A stretch of 64,000 bases of DNA, taken from CAWAYH01 sp963786195. GTDB taxonomy: Bacteria > Acidobacteriota > Vicinamibacteria > Vicinamibacterales > 2-12-FULL-66-21. Under the pieces are notes generated by a model. It worked only from the letters and a program-made list of their open reading frames with translations. It was not told the DNA's origin and searched no databases. The stretch covers positions 124,001 to 188,000 of the forward strand of contig CAWAYH010000001.1 in the NCBI GenBank assembly GCA_963786195.1. Direction: 5' to 3'. Position 1 is the stretch's first letter, and each line of letters starts with the position of its first letter. Below, piece by piece: positions 37,575 through 47,564 of this stretch. A program made the position numbers and the translations under genes.

Positions 37575-37607
37575 CGAAATCGGTGATACGATTTCGTCAC
37601 AGCCGAC

Positions 37608-38627
37608 ATGCCATTTCGCGAGATCGCCGGCCACCGTCATCTGCTCGAACTGATGGCGGGGGCGGCCAGGCGTGGCACGCTTCCGCCCAGCCTGATCTTC
37701 GCCGGGCCGGAAGGCGTGGGGAAGCGGATGGCCGCGGTGGCGCTGGCTCAATTCGTCAACTGCACGGCACCCGACATGGTCGGCGCATCCACGCTCGCCT
37801 TGGATGCGCCGGGAAAAGACGCCTGCGGCGTGTGCTCAGCGTGCCGGCGGATCGCGCGCAACGTTTACGCCGACGTGCTGATCGTCGAGCCGGGTGACAC
37901 AGGGACGATCAAGATCGATCAGATACGCGAGGCCATCGATCGCACCGCGTATCGACCGTTCGAAGGCCGCCGCCGCGTCGTCATCGTCGACGTTGCCGAC
38001 GAGATGCTGGCAGAAGCGCAGAACGCGCTGTTGAAAACGCTCGAGGAGCCGCCGGCGACGTCGATGTTCGTGCTCGTCACGTCCCGGCCGGACGTGCTGC
38101 TGCCGACGGTTCGATCGAGATGTCAGCGCCTGCGGTTCGGCCGGCTGAGCGCGTCCGAGATCGCGAACGTGCTGATGCAGGCACACAAGTACGACGAGGC
38201 GGATGCGTATGCTGCCGCCTCGGCCGCAGAGGGCAGCATTGGCGCGGCGCTCGAAGGCGGGTCAGAGGGGTTCGTCGAAGCGCGAGACGCGGCCGCGGAG
38301 GTGCTGCAGGCCGTCGCGGCATCACGGGATCCCCGGCGCCGGCTCGAGAGCGCGAAGAGGCTCGGCGGCGGCGAGGATCGGGACGAGCTCGCCAGGCGCC
38401 TGCGCGCGCTGGCGTCGATGCTGCGGGATCTCGGTGCGCTGAGTTCGCGGGCCGACGAGCGGCACGTCGCGAACCGCGACCTGAGTCCGATGCTTGCGAA
38501 GCTCGCCGGATCGTTCGACGCGGCTCGCATCGGGCACGCGTTCGACGCCCTGGATCAGGCGTTAGCGGCGATCGAGCGCAACGCGAGCCCCAAGATCGTC
38601 GCCGACTGGGTGGCGCTGGAACTGTAA
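37608..38627 (+). CDS. holB: DNA polymerase III, delta prime subunit
   Basis: A 339-residue clamp-loader subunit. Walker A-type loop FAGPEGVGKRMAAVALAQ (about residue 30), zinc-binding cysteines CGVCSACRRI (about 74), KIDQIREAIDRTAYRPFEG with VVIVDVADEML, ALLKTLEEPP, and sensor-1 region SRPDVLLPTVRSRCQRLRF including the arginine-finger SRC motif. These are the regular marks of HolB / DnaX-type AAA+ proteins; Cys and loop spacing support delta prime rather than tau/gamma. Starts 33 bp after PBP1A. The next gene is ricT, a neighbour of holB in many bacteria, which supports the call. Confidence 0.9.
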   Translation: MPFREIAGHRHLLELMAGAARRGTLPPSLIFAGPEGVGKRMAAVALAQFVNCTAPDMVGASTLALDAPGKDACGVCSACRRIARNVYADVLIVEPGDTGTIKIDQIREAIDRTAYRPFEGRRRVVIVDVADEMLAEAQNALLKTLEEPPATSMFVLVTSRPDVLLPTVRSRCQRLRFGRLSASEIANVLMQAHKYDEADAYAAASAAEGSIGAALEGGSEGFVEARDAAAEVLQAVAASRDPRRRLESAKRLGGGEDRDELARRLRALASMLRDLGALSSRADERHVANRDLSPMLAKLAGSFDAARIGHAFDALDQALAAIERNASPKIVADWVALEL

Positions 38628-38677
38628 ACAGGCTGTCAGCTCAGGCTGCCGGCTATAAAGATAAAGATAGTTGCGTT

Positions 38678-39484
<807 letters not shown>

Positions 39485-39505
<21 letters not shown>

Positions 39506-39580
39506 CACGGCTAGGCCGCCAGCACGAACAGCACCGACAGCACCGACACGACGAATCACACAAACGACACGGAGTCAGGG
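39485..39580. repeat. Array of about 9-nt CAC-rich units
   Basis: Degenerate 9-nt units (CACGAACAG, CACCGACAG, CACCGACAC, GACGAATCA, CACAAACGA, CACGGAGTC), with looser CACGGATAG-type units before them. The array begins in the last codons of ricT and runs up to the pdxA gene. On the opposite strand the same unit reads GTGTTGTCG-like, as in the array at 49.6 kb. Confidence 0.6.
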
Positions 39581-40480
39581 CTGGCTTCCTCAACGACGAA
39601 ACGCGATCCGCGGCCCCGCATCGGGATCACGGTCGGCGATCCGGCTGGTATCGGCCCTGAGATCGCGCGCAAGGCTGCCGCGGATCCGCGCGTCGTGGAC
39701 GTGTGCGAGCCCGTGCTCTACGGTCCGGACGAGGACGGCTTCGCACGCGGGCGTGTTTCGGCGGAGGCGGGCCAGGCGGCGTACGACGCCATCGTGTCGG
39801 CGGTTGCCGACGCGCGGGCTGGGAAGATTGCGGCAATTGCGACGGCGCCTATCAACAAAGAAGCGTTCGCGGCGGCGCGATTGCCGTGGCGGGGCCACAC
39901 CGAGCTGCTGGCGCACCTGACCGGCGCGCGTCGTGTCGCCATGATGTTCCACGCGGACGTCCTTCGCGTCGTGCTCGCGACGATCCACATTCCGCTCGCC
40001 GAGGTACCGCTGGCGCTGTCGCGCGAGCGTCTGGAGGACGTCATCGATCTCGCGGCCTCCGAGTTGCCGCGTTTCGGGCTGCCCTCGCCTCGGCTGGCGC
40101 TGGCGGGCCTGAATCCGCACGCGGGAGAGCACGGGCTGATCGGCCTGGAAGAGGACGCGACGCTGCGGCCCGCGGTGGAAGCCTCGCGGCGGCGCGGGAT
40201 CGACATCACCGGTCCGCTGCCTGCGGATACCGTCTTCGTGCGATCGATGAACGGCGAGTTCGATGCCGTCATCGCGTGCTACCACGATCAGGGGCTGATT
40301 CCGATCAAGCTCGTGGCGTTCGGCCGAGCGGTGAACGTCACGCTCGGGCTACCCATCATTCGCACGTCTGTCGATCACGGCACGGCATTCGACATCGCGG
40401 GGCGCGGCATCGCCGATCCGTCCAGCCTCGTGCATGCCGTGCTGCTCGCCGCGCGGCTGGCGGCGGAGTCGCCGAGGTGA
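39581..40480 (+). CDS. pdxA: 4-hydroxythreonine-4-phosphate dehydrogenase family protein (PdxA)
   Basis: About 300 residues. PdxA oxidises 4-phosphohydroxy-L-threonine in pyridoxal phosphate synthesis. Seen: PRIGITVGDPAGIGPEIARK, AIATAPINKEAF, RGHTELLAHLTGARRVAMMF, the metal-site region GLNPHAGEHGL, DAVIACYHDQGLIPIKLVAF, and RTSVDHGTAFDIAGRG. Core complete. The start is uncertain: between the last upstream stop and the core there is no ATG or GTG in frame, only ACG-, AAC- and GAC-type codons from the repeat array and a CTG at 39581. The real start may be CTG, or an indel hides one. The stop overlaps the next GTG (GTGA). Confidence 0.8.
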   Translation: MASSTTKRDPRPRIGITVGDPAGIGPEIARKAAADPRVVDVCEPVLYGPDEDGFARGRVSAEAGQAAYDAIVSAVADARAGKIAAIATAPINKEAFAAARLPWRGHTELLAHLTGARRVAMMFHADVLRVVLATIHIPLAEVPLALSRERLEDVIDLAASELPRFGLPSPRLALAGLNPHAGEHGLIGLEEDATLRPAVEASRRRGIDITGPLPADTVFVRSMNGEFDAVIACYHDQGLIPIKLVAFGRAVNVTLGLPIIRTSVDHGTAFDIAGRGIADPSSLVHAVLLAARLAAESPR

Positions 40481-42170
40481 GCCGCGACACTCTGGGCGCT
40501 GTCCTGCTCGCGGCAATTGTTCTGTTCTATGCGGTCCTCGGGCTGGTGGTGCTGGCGCCGGAAGCCGTGTATTCCGGCGACATCGGGGTGAAGTACGTGC
40601 AGGCCCGCGCGCTCGTGAGTCACAGATTCGCGAGTCTCGACATTCCGTATCCCGGCGAGCTCGTCGATCCGGCGCGCGAGTTCTTTCCCATCCGGCCGCC
40701 CTTCGTGATGGTCAGCAACGGCGCGACGCAGGCGATCTTTCCGCCGGTGTCGGCGGTGATCCAGGCGATGGCGGTCGCGCTCGCGGGGTTTCGCGGGATC
40801 GTCGGGTTGTCGGTGGTCGCGGCTGGCGTCGTCACTCTACGCGTCCTGGAAGCTGGCGCCGCGTGAGTACGGTGTCGCGGTGCTGATCGCGCTCGGGCTC
40901 GGCGGGCCGCTGTGGTTCTACGCGGTCAGCGGCTGGGAGCACGCGCCGGCGGTCGCATTCGGAACGGCCGCGTTTGCCTGCGCGGTCGCGGTGCCGGCGC
41001 GGTGGTCTGCGCTCGCGGCGGGCGCGCTGCTTGGCGCGGGCGCGACGCTCCGCGACGAAGTCGCCCTGCTGCTGCCAGGGTTGCTGGTCGTCATCTGGCT
41101 GCGGTCGCGGAAGGCGAGGCCGGTTCTGACGGCGATCGCGGGCCTGGCGGTTCCGCTCGCGTTCTCCGCCGCGCTCGAGGTGTGGTGGTTTCAGCGGCCC
41201 CCGGCCGCCCACCTGCGCCACGCCGTCCATATCGTCCAGACCGCGCTGCACGTCACGAGCGAGCCGAACCCCGACGTGCCCGTGCTTCAGCCGATGACGC
41301 TCCGCGAGCGTTACGACACGATCGTGGTCTACTGGATCCTGGGCCGCGGATCGGATCGGCAGGTCACGTTGTTCACGGCCGGACTGATCGCGGCGTTCGT
41401 GATGCGCTGGTGGTGGCGGTCCTCGCTGGGATTCCTCATCTGGCTTCTGGCCTTTGGCGCCACCGCCGTGACCGACCTGTGGGAAGTCGTGACGGCGCCC
41501 AAGTTCCTCGCCGGGCTCGTGCGGGTGTCGCCGTATGTCGTGCTCGCGCTGTTGCCCCGCGCGGCAGCCCCGGCGCGCAATCTCCCGGATTCCGTCGGCT
41601 ACCAATCGTGGCTCCCCCGATCGATTGTGTTCACCGTCGCGGCCTATCTGCTCATTGCATTTGCCGGCGTCGACACGAGCGGGGGCAAATCGCTTGGACC
41701 CCGGTTGCTGCTGCCGCTGCTGCCGCTGCTGACGGTGTCGGCGATGATGATCCTGGGCTCCTACTTTCGGTCAGACCGGACGCGTCGATCGCTGGGTTGG
41801 ATACGTCGGTGGCGCGCTGGTTGCCGTGGCGGTCGTCATCCATATCGGCGGTACGATCCCCGCGTACAGGATGCGCACCAACGAAGACGCCCGGGCGGTC
41901 CGCGCGGCGGCCGCGTCTCCAGAGCGAATCGTGGTGGCCGACGACATGTTCACGGCGCAGCTGCTGCTGCCGCTCTACGATCGCAAGATCATTCTCCTGG
42001 CCGATTCCGCGCCGCTCGGCGAGAAGCTCGGAGCGCTCCTGCAGGCCCAGCGCCTGGGCAGCGCCATCCTCGTGTCGCGGAATCCCGAGCCCGGGGTTGG
42101 GCTGCCGCCGCTTCGTCTCGATCGCACGGAGCCGCAGGGGCGAATGGTGATTCAATATTGGCGTCGGTAG
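40477..42170 (+). CDS. Polytopic membrane protein, GT-C-like (two frameshifts)
   Basis: About 564 residues after repair. GTG 40477 overlaps the pdxA stop. The first hydrophobic segment (LLAAIVLFYAVLGLVVLAP) is followed by VYSGDIGVKYVQARALVSHR, an acidic residue in the first outer loop as in GT-C glycosyltransferases. Further segments include LIALGLGGPLWFYAVSGWEH, LLPGLLVVIWLRSRK, LFTAGLIAAFVMRWWWRSSL, LGFLIWLLAFGATAVT and LLPLLPLLTVSAMMILGSYF. The soluble C-terminus is DDMFTAQLLLPLYDRKI. The frame breaks near 40850 and 41790; one-base repairs give one gene. No family is firm; a lipid-linked sugar transferase is possible. Confidence 0.65.
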
Positions 42171-42242
42171 GACAGCCCGACCGAGGCCCGAGCGCCCATC
42201 ATCAGCGGCGCGAGCGAGAAGCGAGCGCTGGCAGACGAAGCG

Positions 42243-42719
42243 ATGAAAACAGAACGCGAGAAAGCGCAGCAGAATATCGCCGAGAACCGCAAGGCGTTCC
42301 ACGACTACCACATCGTGGACACGTTCGAGGCCGGCGTCGCGCTGCTCGGCACGGAGGTGAAATCGATTCGCGAGGGAAACGTCAACCTGCGCGACAGCTT
42401 CGGGCGCGTGGAAGCGGGTGAGGTGTGGATTTACAACGTGCACATCAGCCCCTACAGTCATCGCGGCTATTCCGACCACGTGCCCACTCGCCGCCGGAAG
42501 CTGCTGCTGCACAAACAGGAGATTCGAAAGCTGATTGGCAAGACCGTGGAGCGCGGGATGACGCTCGTGCCGACCCGGATGTACTTCAAAGACGGCCGCA
42601 TAAAGGTCGAGATCAGCCTGGCGAAGGGCAAGAAGGCGCACGACAAGCGCGAGACGATCAAGCGCCGGGAGGCGGACCGCGAGACGCGCGCCGCGATCAA
42701 GGAACGTCGGCATCGTTGA
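42243..42719 (+). CDS. smpB: SsrA-binding protein
   Basis: A 158-residue protein that binds tmRNA and brings it to stalled ribosomes in trans-translation. Seen: NIAENRKAFHDYHIVDTFEA, GVALLGTEVKSIREGNVNLR, DSFGRVEAGEVWIYNVHISP and a basic C-terminal tail (KGKKAHDKRETIKRREADRE). Full length, intact, and as conserved as usual. The tmRNA gene itself was not seen in the window. Start ATG 42243. Confidence 0.97.
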   Translation: MKTEREKAQQNIAENRKAFHDYHIVDTFEAGVALLGTEVKSIREGNVNLRDSFGRVEAGEVWIYNVHISPYSHRGYSDHVPTRRRKLLLHKQEIRKLIGKTVERGMTLVPTRMYFKDGRIKVEISLAKGKKAHDKRETIKRREADRETRAAIKERRHR

Positions 42720-42734
42720 GGCCCGCATGTCGGT

Positions 42735-42798
42735 GGCACTGTGATAACGAGGAACGTCGTCCACCGCTGGTGCCGCGCCGTCCGCGGCACTGTGATAA
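42735..42798. repeat. Pair of 13-bp direct repeats
   Basis: GGCACTGTGATAA occurs at 42735-42747 and again at 42786-42798, spaced 51 bp start to start, in the 112-bp spacer after smpB. The second copy lies 34 bp before the next start codon. A regulator-binding site or part of a promoter region is possible. No gene is seen in the spacer. Confidence 0.45.
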
Positions 42799-42831
42799 AT
42801 TGAGACGTTTGCCCGGGAGGCAGAAGCTGCT

Positions 42832-43386
42832 ATGCAAGGGAACCGTGCTGTCGTAACGGCGGTCGTGCTCATTGCCGTACTGATACTGGGATGGTGGCTG
42901 TTCCGCCGGAGCAGCGGGGGAGCCACGGTCGACCTGATGTCCCGTTTTGCCGCTGCGGACAAGAGACCGGGTCCCGACTTGTTCACGGTCGGCGACGTCA
43001 CGCTCGCGGGCGAGACGAAGAGCGCGATTGCGATCGCGCCAACCGCCGGCACGCGCATCACCTTCAGGGTGCGGGTTCCCGACGACGGGTGGCTGAACGT
43101 CTACATGGGACTGAAGCCGGAGGCGTGGACGCAGGAAGGGGATGGCGTGCTCTTCAAGGTGCTCGTGTCGGATGGCCGCGCGTCCGACGAGCTGTTCACG
43201 CAGCACGTCAATCCGTTCGGCAATTCCACGGACCGCAAGTGGATCCCGTCCCTCGTCGATCTCTCCGCGTACGCGGGTGAGGAAGTCGACGTGATGTTCA
43301 ACACGTACGCGAGCCCGCCAGGCCGGGTCGGCGACCTCCGCAACGACCTCGCAGTCTGGGGTTCGCCGCAAATCGTTGTCAGATAA
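42832..43386 (+). CDS. Membrane-anchored protein with galactose-binding-like fold
   Basis: A 184-residue protein. One N-terminal membrane segment (AVVTAVVLIAVLILGWWLF) anchors a periplasmic beta-rich domain: DLFTVGDVTLAGETKSAIAI, RITFRVRVPDDGWLNVYMGL, GVLFKVLVSDGRASDEL, IPSLVDLSAYAGEEVDVMF, NTYASPPGR. The pattern of a carbohydrate-binding-like jelly roll suggests binding of sugars or protein, as seen in proteins of polysaccharide clusters. No named family recognised. Complete. Confidence 0.6.
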   Translation: MQGNRAVVTAVVLIAVLILGWWLFRRSSGGATVDLMSRFAAADKRPGPDLFTVGDVTLAGETKSAIAIAPTAGTRITFRVRVPDDGWLNVYMGLKPEAWTQEGDGVLFKVLVSDGRASDELFTQHVNPFGNSTDRKWIPSLVDLSAYAGEEVDVMFNTYASPPGRVGDLRNDLAVWGSPQIVVR

Positions 43387-43388
43387 CC

Positions 43389-43545
43389 TATAGTTTGTCG
43401 GTTTTTGGTTATCGGTTTTTGGTTGTCGGTTTTGGTTTTCGATTGGTGCTAGGTTCTCGAACCAACAGCCAATAACCGATAACCAAAAACCAAAACCAAA
43501 AACCGAAAACCGAAAACCGAAAACCAAAAACCGATAACCGTACAA
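43389..43545. repeat. Inverted array of CCRAWAA heptamers
   Basis: The left arm repeats CGGTTTT / TGGTTAT; the right arm repeats CCGAAAA / CCAAAAA / CCGATAA. Units are 7 nt with few exceptions. The arms could form a long AT-rich hairpin. A second array of the same kind lies at 47398-47562, so the two bracket the fused DegT-RmlD gene and the PQQ dehydrogenase gene. It starts 3 bp after the stop of the anchored protein. Confidence 0.8.
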
Positions 43546-43553
43546 GAAGCAGC

Positions 43554-45549
43554 GTGCCAGTCAAGACGTCGATTCCTCTTCTCGATCTCGAAGCGCAATA
43601 TCGGCCCATCCGCGACGAGGTACTCGCCGCGATCGTGCGCGTCTGCGACAGCCAGCGCTTCATCCTCGGTCCTGAAGTCGAGGCGCTCGAGCGCGAGCTC
43701 GCCGCCTGGCTCTCCGTGCGGGACACGATCGCCGTGTCGTCCGGCACGGATGCGCTGCTCGTCGCGATGATGGCGATCGGCGTCGGAGCCGGCGACGAGG
43801 TCATCACGAGCCCCTATTCGTTTTTCGCGACCGCCGGCTGCATCACGCGGCTCGGCGCCTTCCCGCGATTCGTCGACATCGATCCGGATACCTTCAACGT
43901 CGATCCCGCGGGTGTGCGCGCGGCAATCTCGCCGCGCACGAAAGCCATCATCCCGGTGCACCTGTTCGGGTTGTGCGCCGACATGAACCCATTGCTCGCC
44001 GCCGCGGCGGACACCGGCGTCCCGCTGATCGAGGACGCCTGCCAGTCCATCGGCGCTACTTACAACGGTCGGCAGGCCGGATCGATGGGTGTCGTCAGCT
44101 GCTACTCGTTCTATCCGAGCAAGACGCTCAGCGCGTTCGGCGACGCCGGTCTCGTGACGACGAATGACACGGCGCTCGGCCGCGAGATCAGGCTGCTCCG
44201 CAATCACGGCGCCGAGGAGCGGTACTACCACCAGCGCGTCGGCGGCAACTTCCGCCTCGACGCGCTGCAGGCGGCGGTGCTGCGGGTCAAGCTGCCGCAC
44301 CTGCGCCAGTGGACGTCGATGCGTCAGGCGAACGCCGCGCGCTACCGGAAACTCTTTCAGGACGCGATTCCGGAGGGCAGGGTCGTGCTGCCGGTCGAGC
44401 CTCCGGGCCGGATCCACGTCTACAACCAGTTCGTCATTCGCGTTCCCCGGCGCGATCAGGTCAGGGCCTACCTGACTCAGCAGGGCATCGGGACCGAGAT
44501 CTATTACCCCGTTCCGTTTCACCTGCAGAAGTGCTTCGCCGACCTCGGTTACCGCCGCGGCGACTTTCCGGCGGCGGAGGCGGCCGCCGAGTCCACGCTG
44601 GCGCTGCCGATTTACGGCGAGCTGACGCCTGCGCAGCAAACCGTCGTCGTGGACGCCATCGCCGAAGCGATCCGCCGGACTGATCCAATGAGGCGCATCA
44701 TGGTGACCGGCGCCGCCGGTCAGCTGGGCTCGACCCTGACCGCGCGGCTGTCGGGCACATGCGATATCCATCCTTTCACGCGCGCGCAGCTGGACATCGC
44801 AGACGAGGGTGCGGTGCTCGCGGCGGTCGCCTCGGTCAGGCCCGAGGCCGTGATCAATTGCGTGGCGTACAACGACGTGGATGGAGCGGAAGACGCCGCT
44901 GACGAAGCGCTGTCTGCGAACGCGTTTGGCGTGCTGGCGCTGGCGCGTGCGGCGACGGCCGCCGGCGCGACGCTCGTCCACTACAGCACAGACTTCGTGT
45001 TCGACGGCAAGGCCGCCGCGCCTTACGTGGAAACGGACGCTCCGCGTCCGCTGAGCACGTATGGGGCGTCGAAGCTGCTGGGCGAGTGGTTTGCGCTGGA
45101 AGCGCCCGCCGCGTACGTCCTGCGGGTCGAGAGCCTCTTTGGCGGTCACCCGGCGAAGAGCAGCGTCGATCGAATTCTCGCCGCCATCCGCGCGAAACAG
45201 CCGGTCCGCGTCTTTGCCGACCGAACGGTCACGCCGAGCTATGTGGACGACGTGGCGGTCGGCGACCGAGCGATTGTTGGCCAGCCAGGCGCCGTACGGC
45301 GTCTACCACTGCGTCAACAGCGGCACCGCGACGTGGCTCGAGATTGCGGAGGAAGCCGTCCGACTGCTGCGGACCGACGCGGCGATCGTGCCTCTCAGCG
45401 TGGACGACGTGAAGCTCAGGGCGGGACGCCCGAAGTACTGCGCGCTCTCGAACGACAAGCTCGAGCGGACCGGCGTCACGATGCCGAGCTGGAAGGATGC
45501 GCTCTCGCGCCATCTCGCGAACGCCGGCACCCGCGCGGCGTCAAGCTGA
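43554..45549 (+). CDS. Fused DegT-type aminotransferase and RmlD-type dTDP-sugar reductase
   Basis: One open frame covers two enzymes. Residues 1-378: DegT/DnrJ/EryC1/StrS sugar aminotransferase with SSGTDALLVAM, TSPYSFFATAGCI, IIPVHLFGLCADM, LIEDACQSIGATY, and the PLP-lysine in CYSFYPSKTLSAFGDAG. From residue 379: a short-chain dehydrogenase of the RmlD type, IMVTGAAGQLGSTL, NCVAYNDVDGAED, STDFVFDGKAA, and the YGASKLLGEW YxxxK. The frame shifts near 45265 (YVDDVA to ATERLLASQAPYGVY), and the end reads LSRHLANAGTRAASS at 45549. A TGA one frame away at 44681 sits just before ATG 44688, so a single base error could have created the fusion. GTG 43554 start. Both parts serve nucleotide-sugar synthesis. 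Confidence 0.75.
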
Positions 45550-45625
45550 ACCTCACTCGCAGCGGCGCGTCGTTTTCACGACGGCTGTGCTCGACATACC
45601 GACTCGTTGTGGGTGAGGATCCGAA

Positions 45626-47397
45626 ATGCGTATCTCTCAAGCTCGACCACAGCGGAAACTTCCAACCCTGCTGGCCTTCGCAGCAACGATCGCACTCAGC
45701 TGTTCGATCGCATCGGCGCAGCCTCCCCTCGGCGCAGTACCATTCGTCGACGGCCTCATCCAACCCGTGGGATTCGTGCAGGACCCCGGCCTGCCGAACG
45801 TCCAGTACGTCGTCCAACAGAACGGCGTGATTCGCGTCGTCGAAAACGGCGCGCTCCGCACGCAGAACTTCCTGGATTTGTCGGCGGTCGTGCTCAACGA
45901 AGGCGAGCAGGGCCTGCTCGGCCTCGCGCTCGCGCCGGATTATCCGGAGAGCGGGCGCCTCTACGTGAACTTCGTGAACAAAGCGGGCGATACCGTTGTC
46001 GCGCGGTTTCTTCGCTCCACGTCGGACCCGCTTCTGGCGGACGCTGGCTCGCGTTTCGATCTTCGCTGGGTCGGGGAGCCGGGCGCATTCATCGATCAGC
46101 CGCCGTTTCCCAATCACAAGGGCGGCAACATCGCCTTCGGACCGGATGGGAACCTGTACATCGGCATGGGCGATGGCGGCAGCGGCAACGATCCCTTTCA
46201 CAACGCGCAGAATCCGGCGTCGCTGCTCGGCAAGATGCTGCGCATCGACGTCAACGTCGAGCCGGCGGATCCATTCGGTTACAAGATTCCTCCGGGGCAG
46301 CCGACGTTTCCCGTCGCTGCCGTCCGCGCCGCGAGATCTGGGCGTTTGGCCTGCGGAACCCGTGGAAGTTCACCTTCGATCGGCCGTCGATGGGCGGTAC
46401 CGGCGCGCTCATCATCGGCGACGTCGGGCAGGCGGCGTTCGAGGAAATCGACTACGAGCCGGCCGGAGGCGGCGGCCGCAACTATGGTTGGCGCAACTTC
46501 GAGGGGATCAATCCCAACCCCGATCCGGGCGCCGCGACGAGCCTGCCGCTGGCTTTCACGCCCCCGACGCCGCCGATTCATCAGTACGCGCGCGGGGGCG
46601 GATCTGCGGTCATCGGCGGCTACGTCTATCGGGGTCAGAGTCTCGACACGTTTTACCGGGGCCGCTACTTTTTTGCGGACATCATCAAGAATCTCATCTG
46701 GTCAGCGGGTCTGAGCATCGGCGGGAATGGTGAGGCCACCGTCACAGACATCCTGGAACACACCGGGCAGATCGGCGGCGGCCCCGTCAGCGCGTTTGGG
46801 ACTGACAGTACGGGGGAACTCTACGTTGTTTACTACTCGGGTCGGATCGCCCGCGTTCAGCCGGCCGCCCCTGGCACGGGCGGCTGTACCTCGATTCAGC
46901 CGGCGCCCGACTGGGCGTGCGTGGATGGTGGCTGGGTGCCGCCCGGCCATCCGCTGTTTCCAGGCGGAACGCCGCCGCCTCCACCGCCGCCCGGGCCACC
47001 CGCGCCGCCCGCCAGTTGCGCGAGCGTTCGGCCCGCGCCGGACTGGGCCTGTGTGGACGGCGGGTGGGTCCCCCCCGGGCATCCGCTCTTCCCGGGTGGC
47101 ACGTCGCCGACTCCGCCACCGCCACCCCCGCCTCCACCTGGGCCACCAGGGCCACCGGCGCCGCCCAGCCCGCCCTCGAGCTGCGCGAGCGTTCAGCCCG
47201 CGCCGGACTGGGCCTGCGTGAACGGCGGCTGGGTTCCGCCAGGGCATCCGCTGTTCCCGGGGGCGGCGCCGCCACCGTCACCACCGCCGCCTCCGCCACC
47301 CACGACCGGCTGTCCAACCATCCAGCCGGCGCCAACGTGGGCGTGCGTCAACGGTGGATGGGTACCGCCAGGACATCCGCTGTTTCCGCGTCAGTAA
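45626..47397 (+). CDS. Exported PQQ-dependent sugar dehydrogenase with repeated C-terminal motif (one frameshift)
   Basis: About 590 residues. Signal peptide TLLAFAATIALSCSIASAQ. The beta-propeller matches the glucose/sorbosone dehydrogenase family (GDH/GSDH): GLLGLALAPDYPESGRLYV, NHKGGNIAFGPDGNLYIGMG, DGGSGNDPF, WAFGLRNPWKFTFDRP, GDVGQAAFEEIDYEPAGGGG. Such enzymes oxidise sugars with PQQ in the periplasm. The frame shifts near 46330 and one base repairs it. After the propeller come four copies of a motif of about 25 residues (CxSIQPAPDWACV then DGGWVPPGHPLFPG), with long Pro/Gly linkers; the last copy forms the C-terminus. The linkers suggest a surface-bound protein. Starts at ATG 45626. Confidence 0.8.
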
Positions 47398-47562
47398 TCG
47401 GTTGTCGGTTATCGGTTTTTGGTTTTTGGTTTTCGGTTCTGGTTTTCGGTTCTGGTTTTTGGTTCTCGGTTCGGTTCCCGGCTCATGAACCGAGAACCGA
47501 GAACCGACGACCGGACACAAACCGATAACCGATAACCGATAACCGATAACCGATAACCGATG
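47398..47562. repeat. Inverted array of CCGATAA / CGGTTAT heptamers
   Basis: The left arm carries CGGTTGT, CGGTTAT, CGGTTTT, TGGTTTT and CGGTTCT units; the right arm carries GAACCGA three times, then CCGATAA five times in perfect tandem, then CCGATGA. It begins at the stop of the PQQ dehydrogenase gene and ends before the convergent oxidase stop at 47565. A terminator role for both genes is possible. Confidence 0.8.
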
Positions 47563-47564
47563 AC

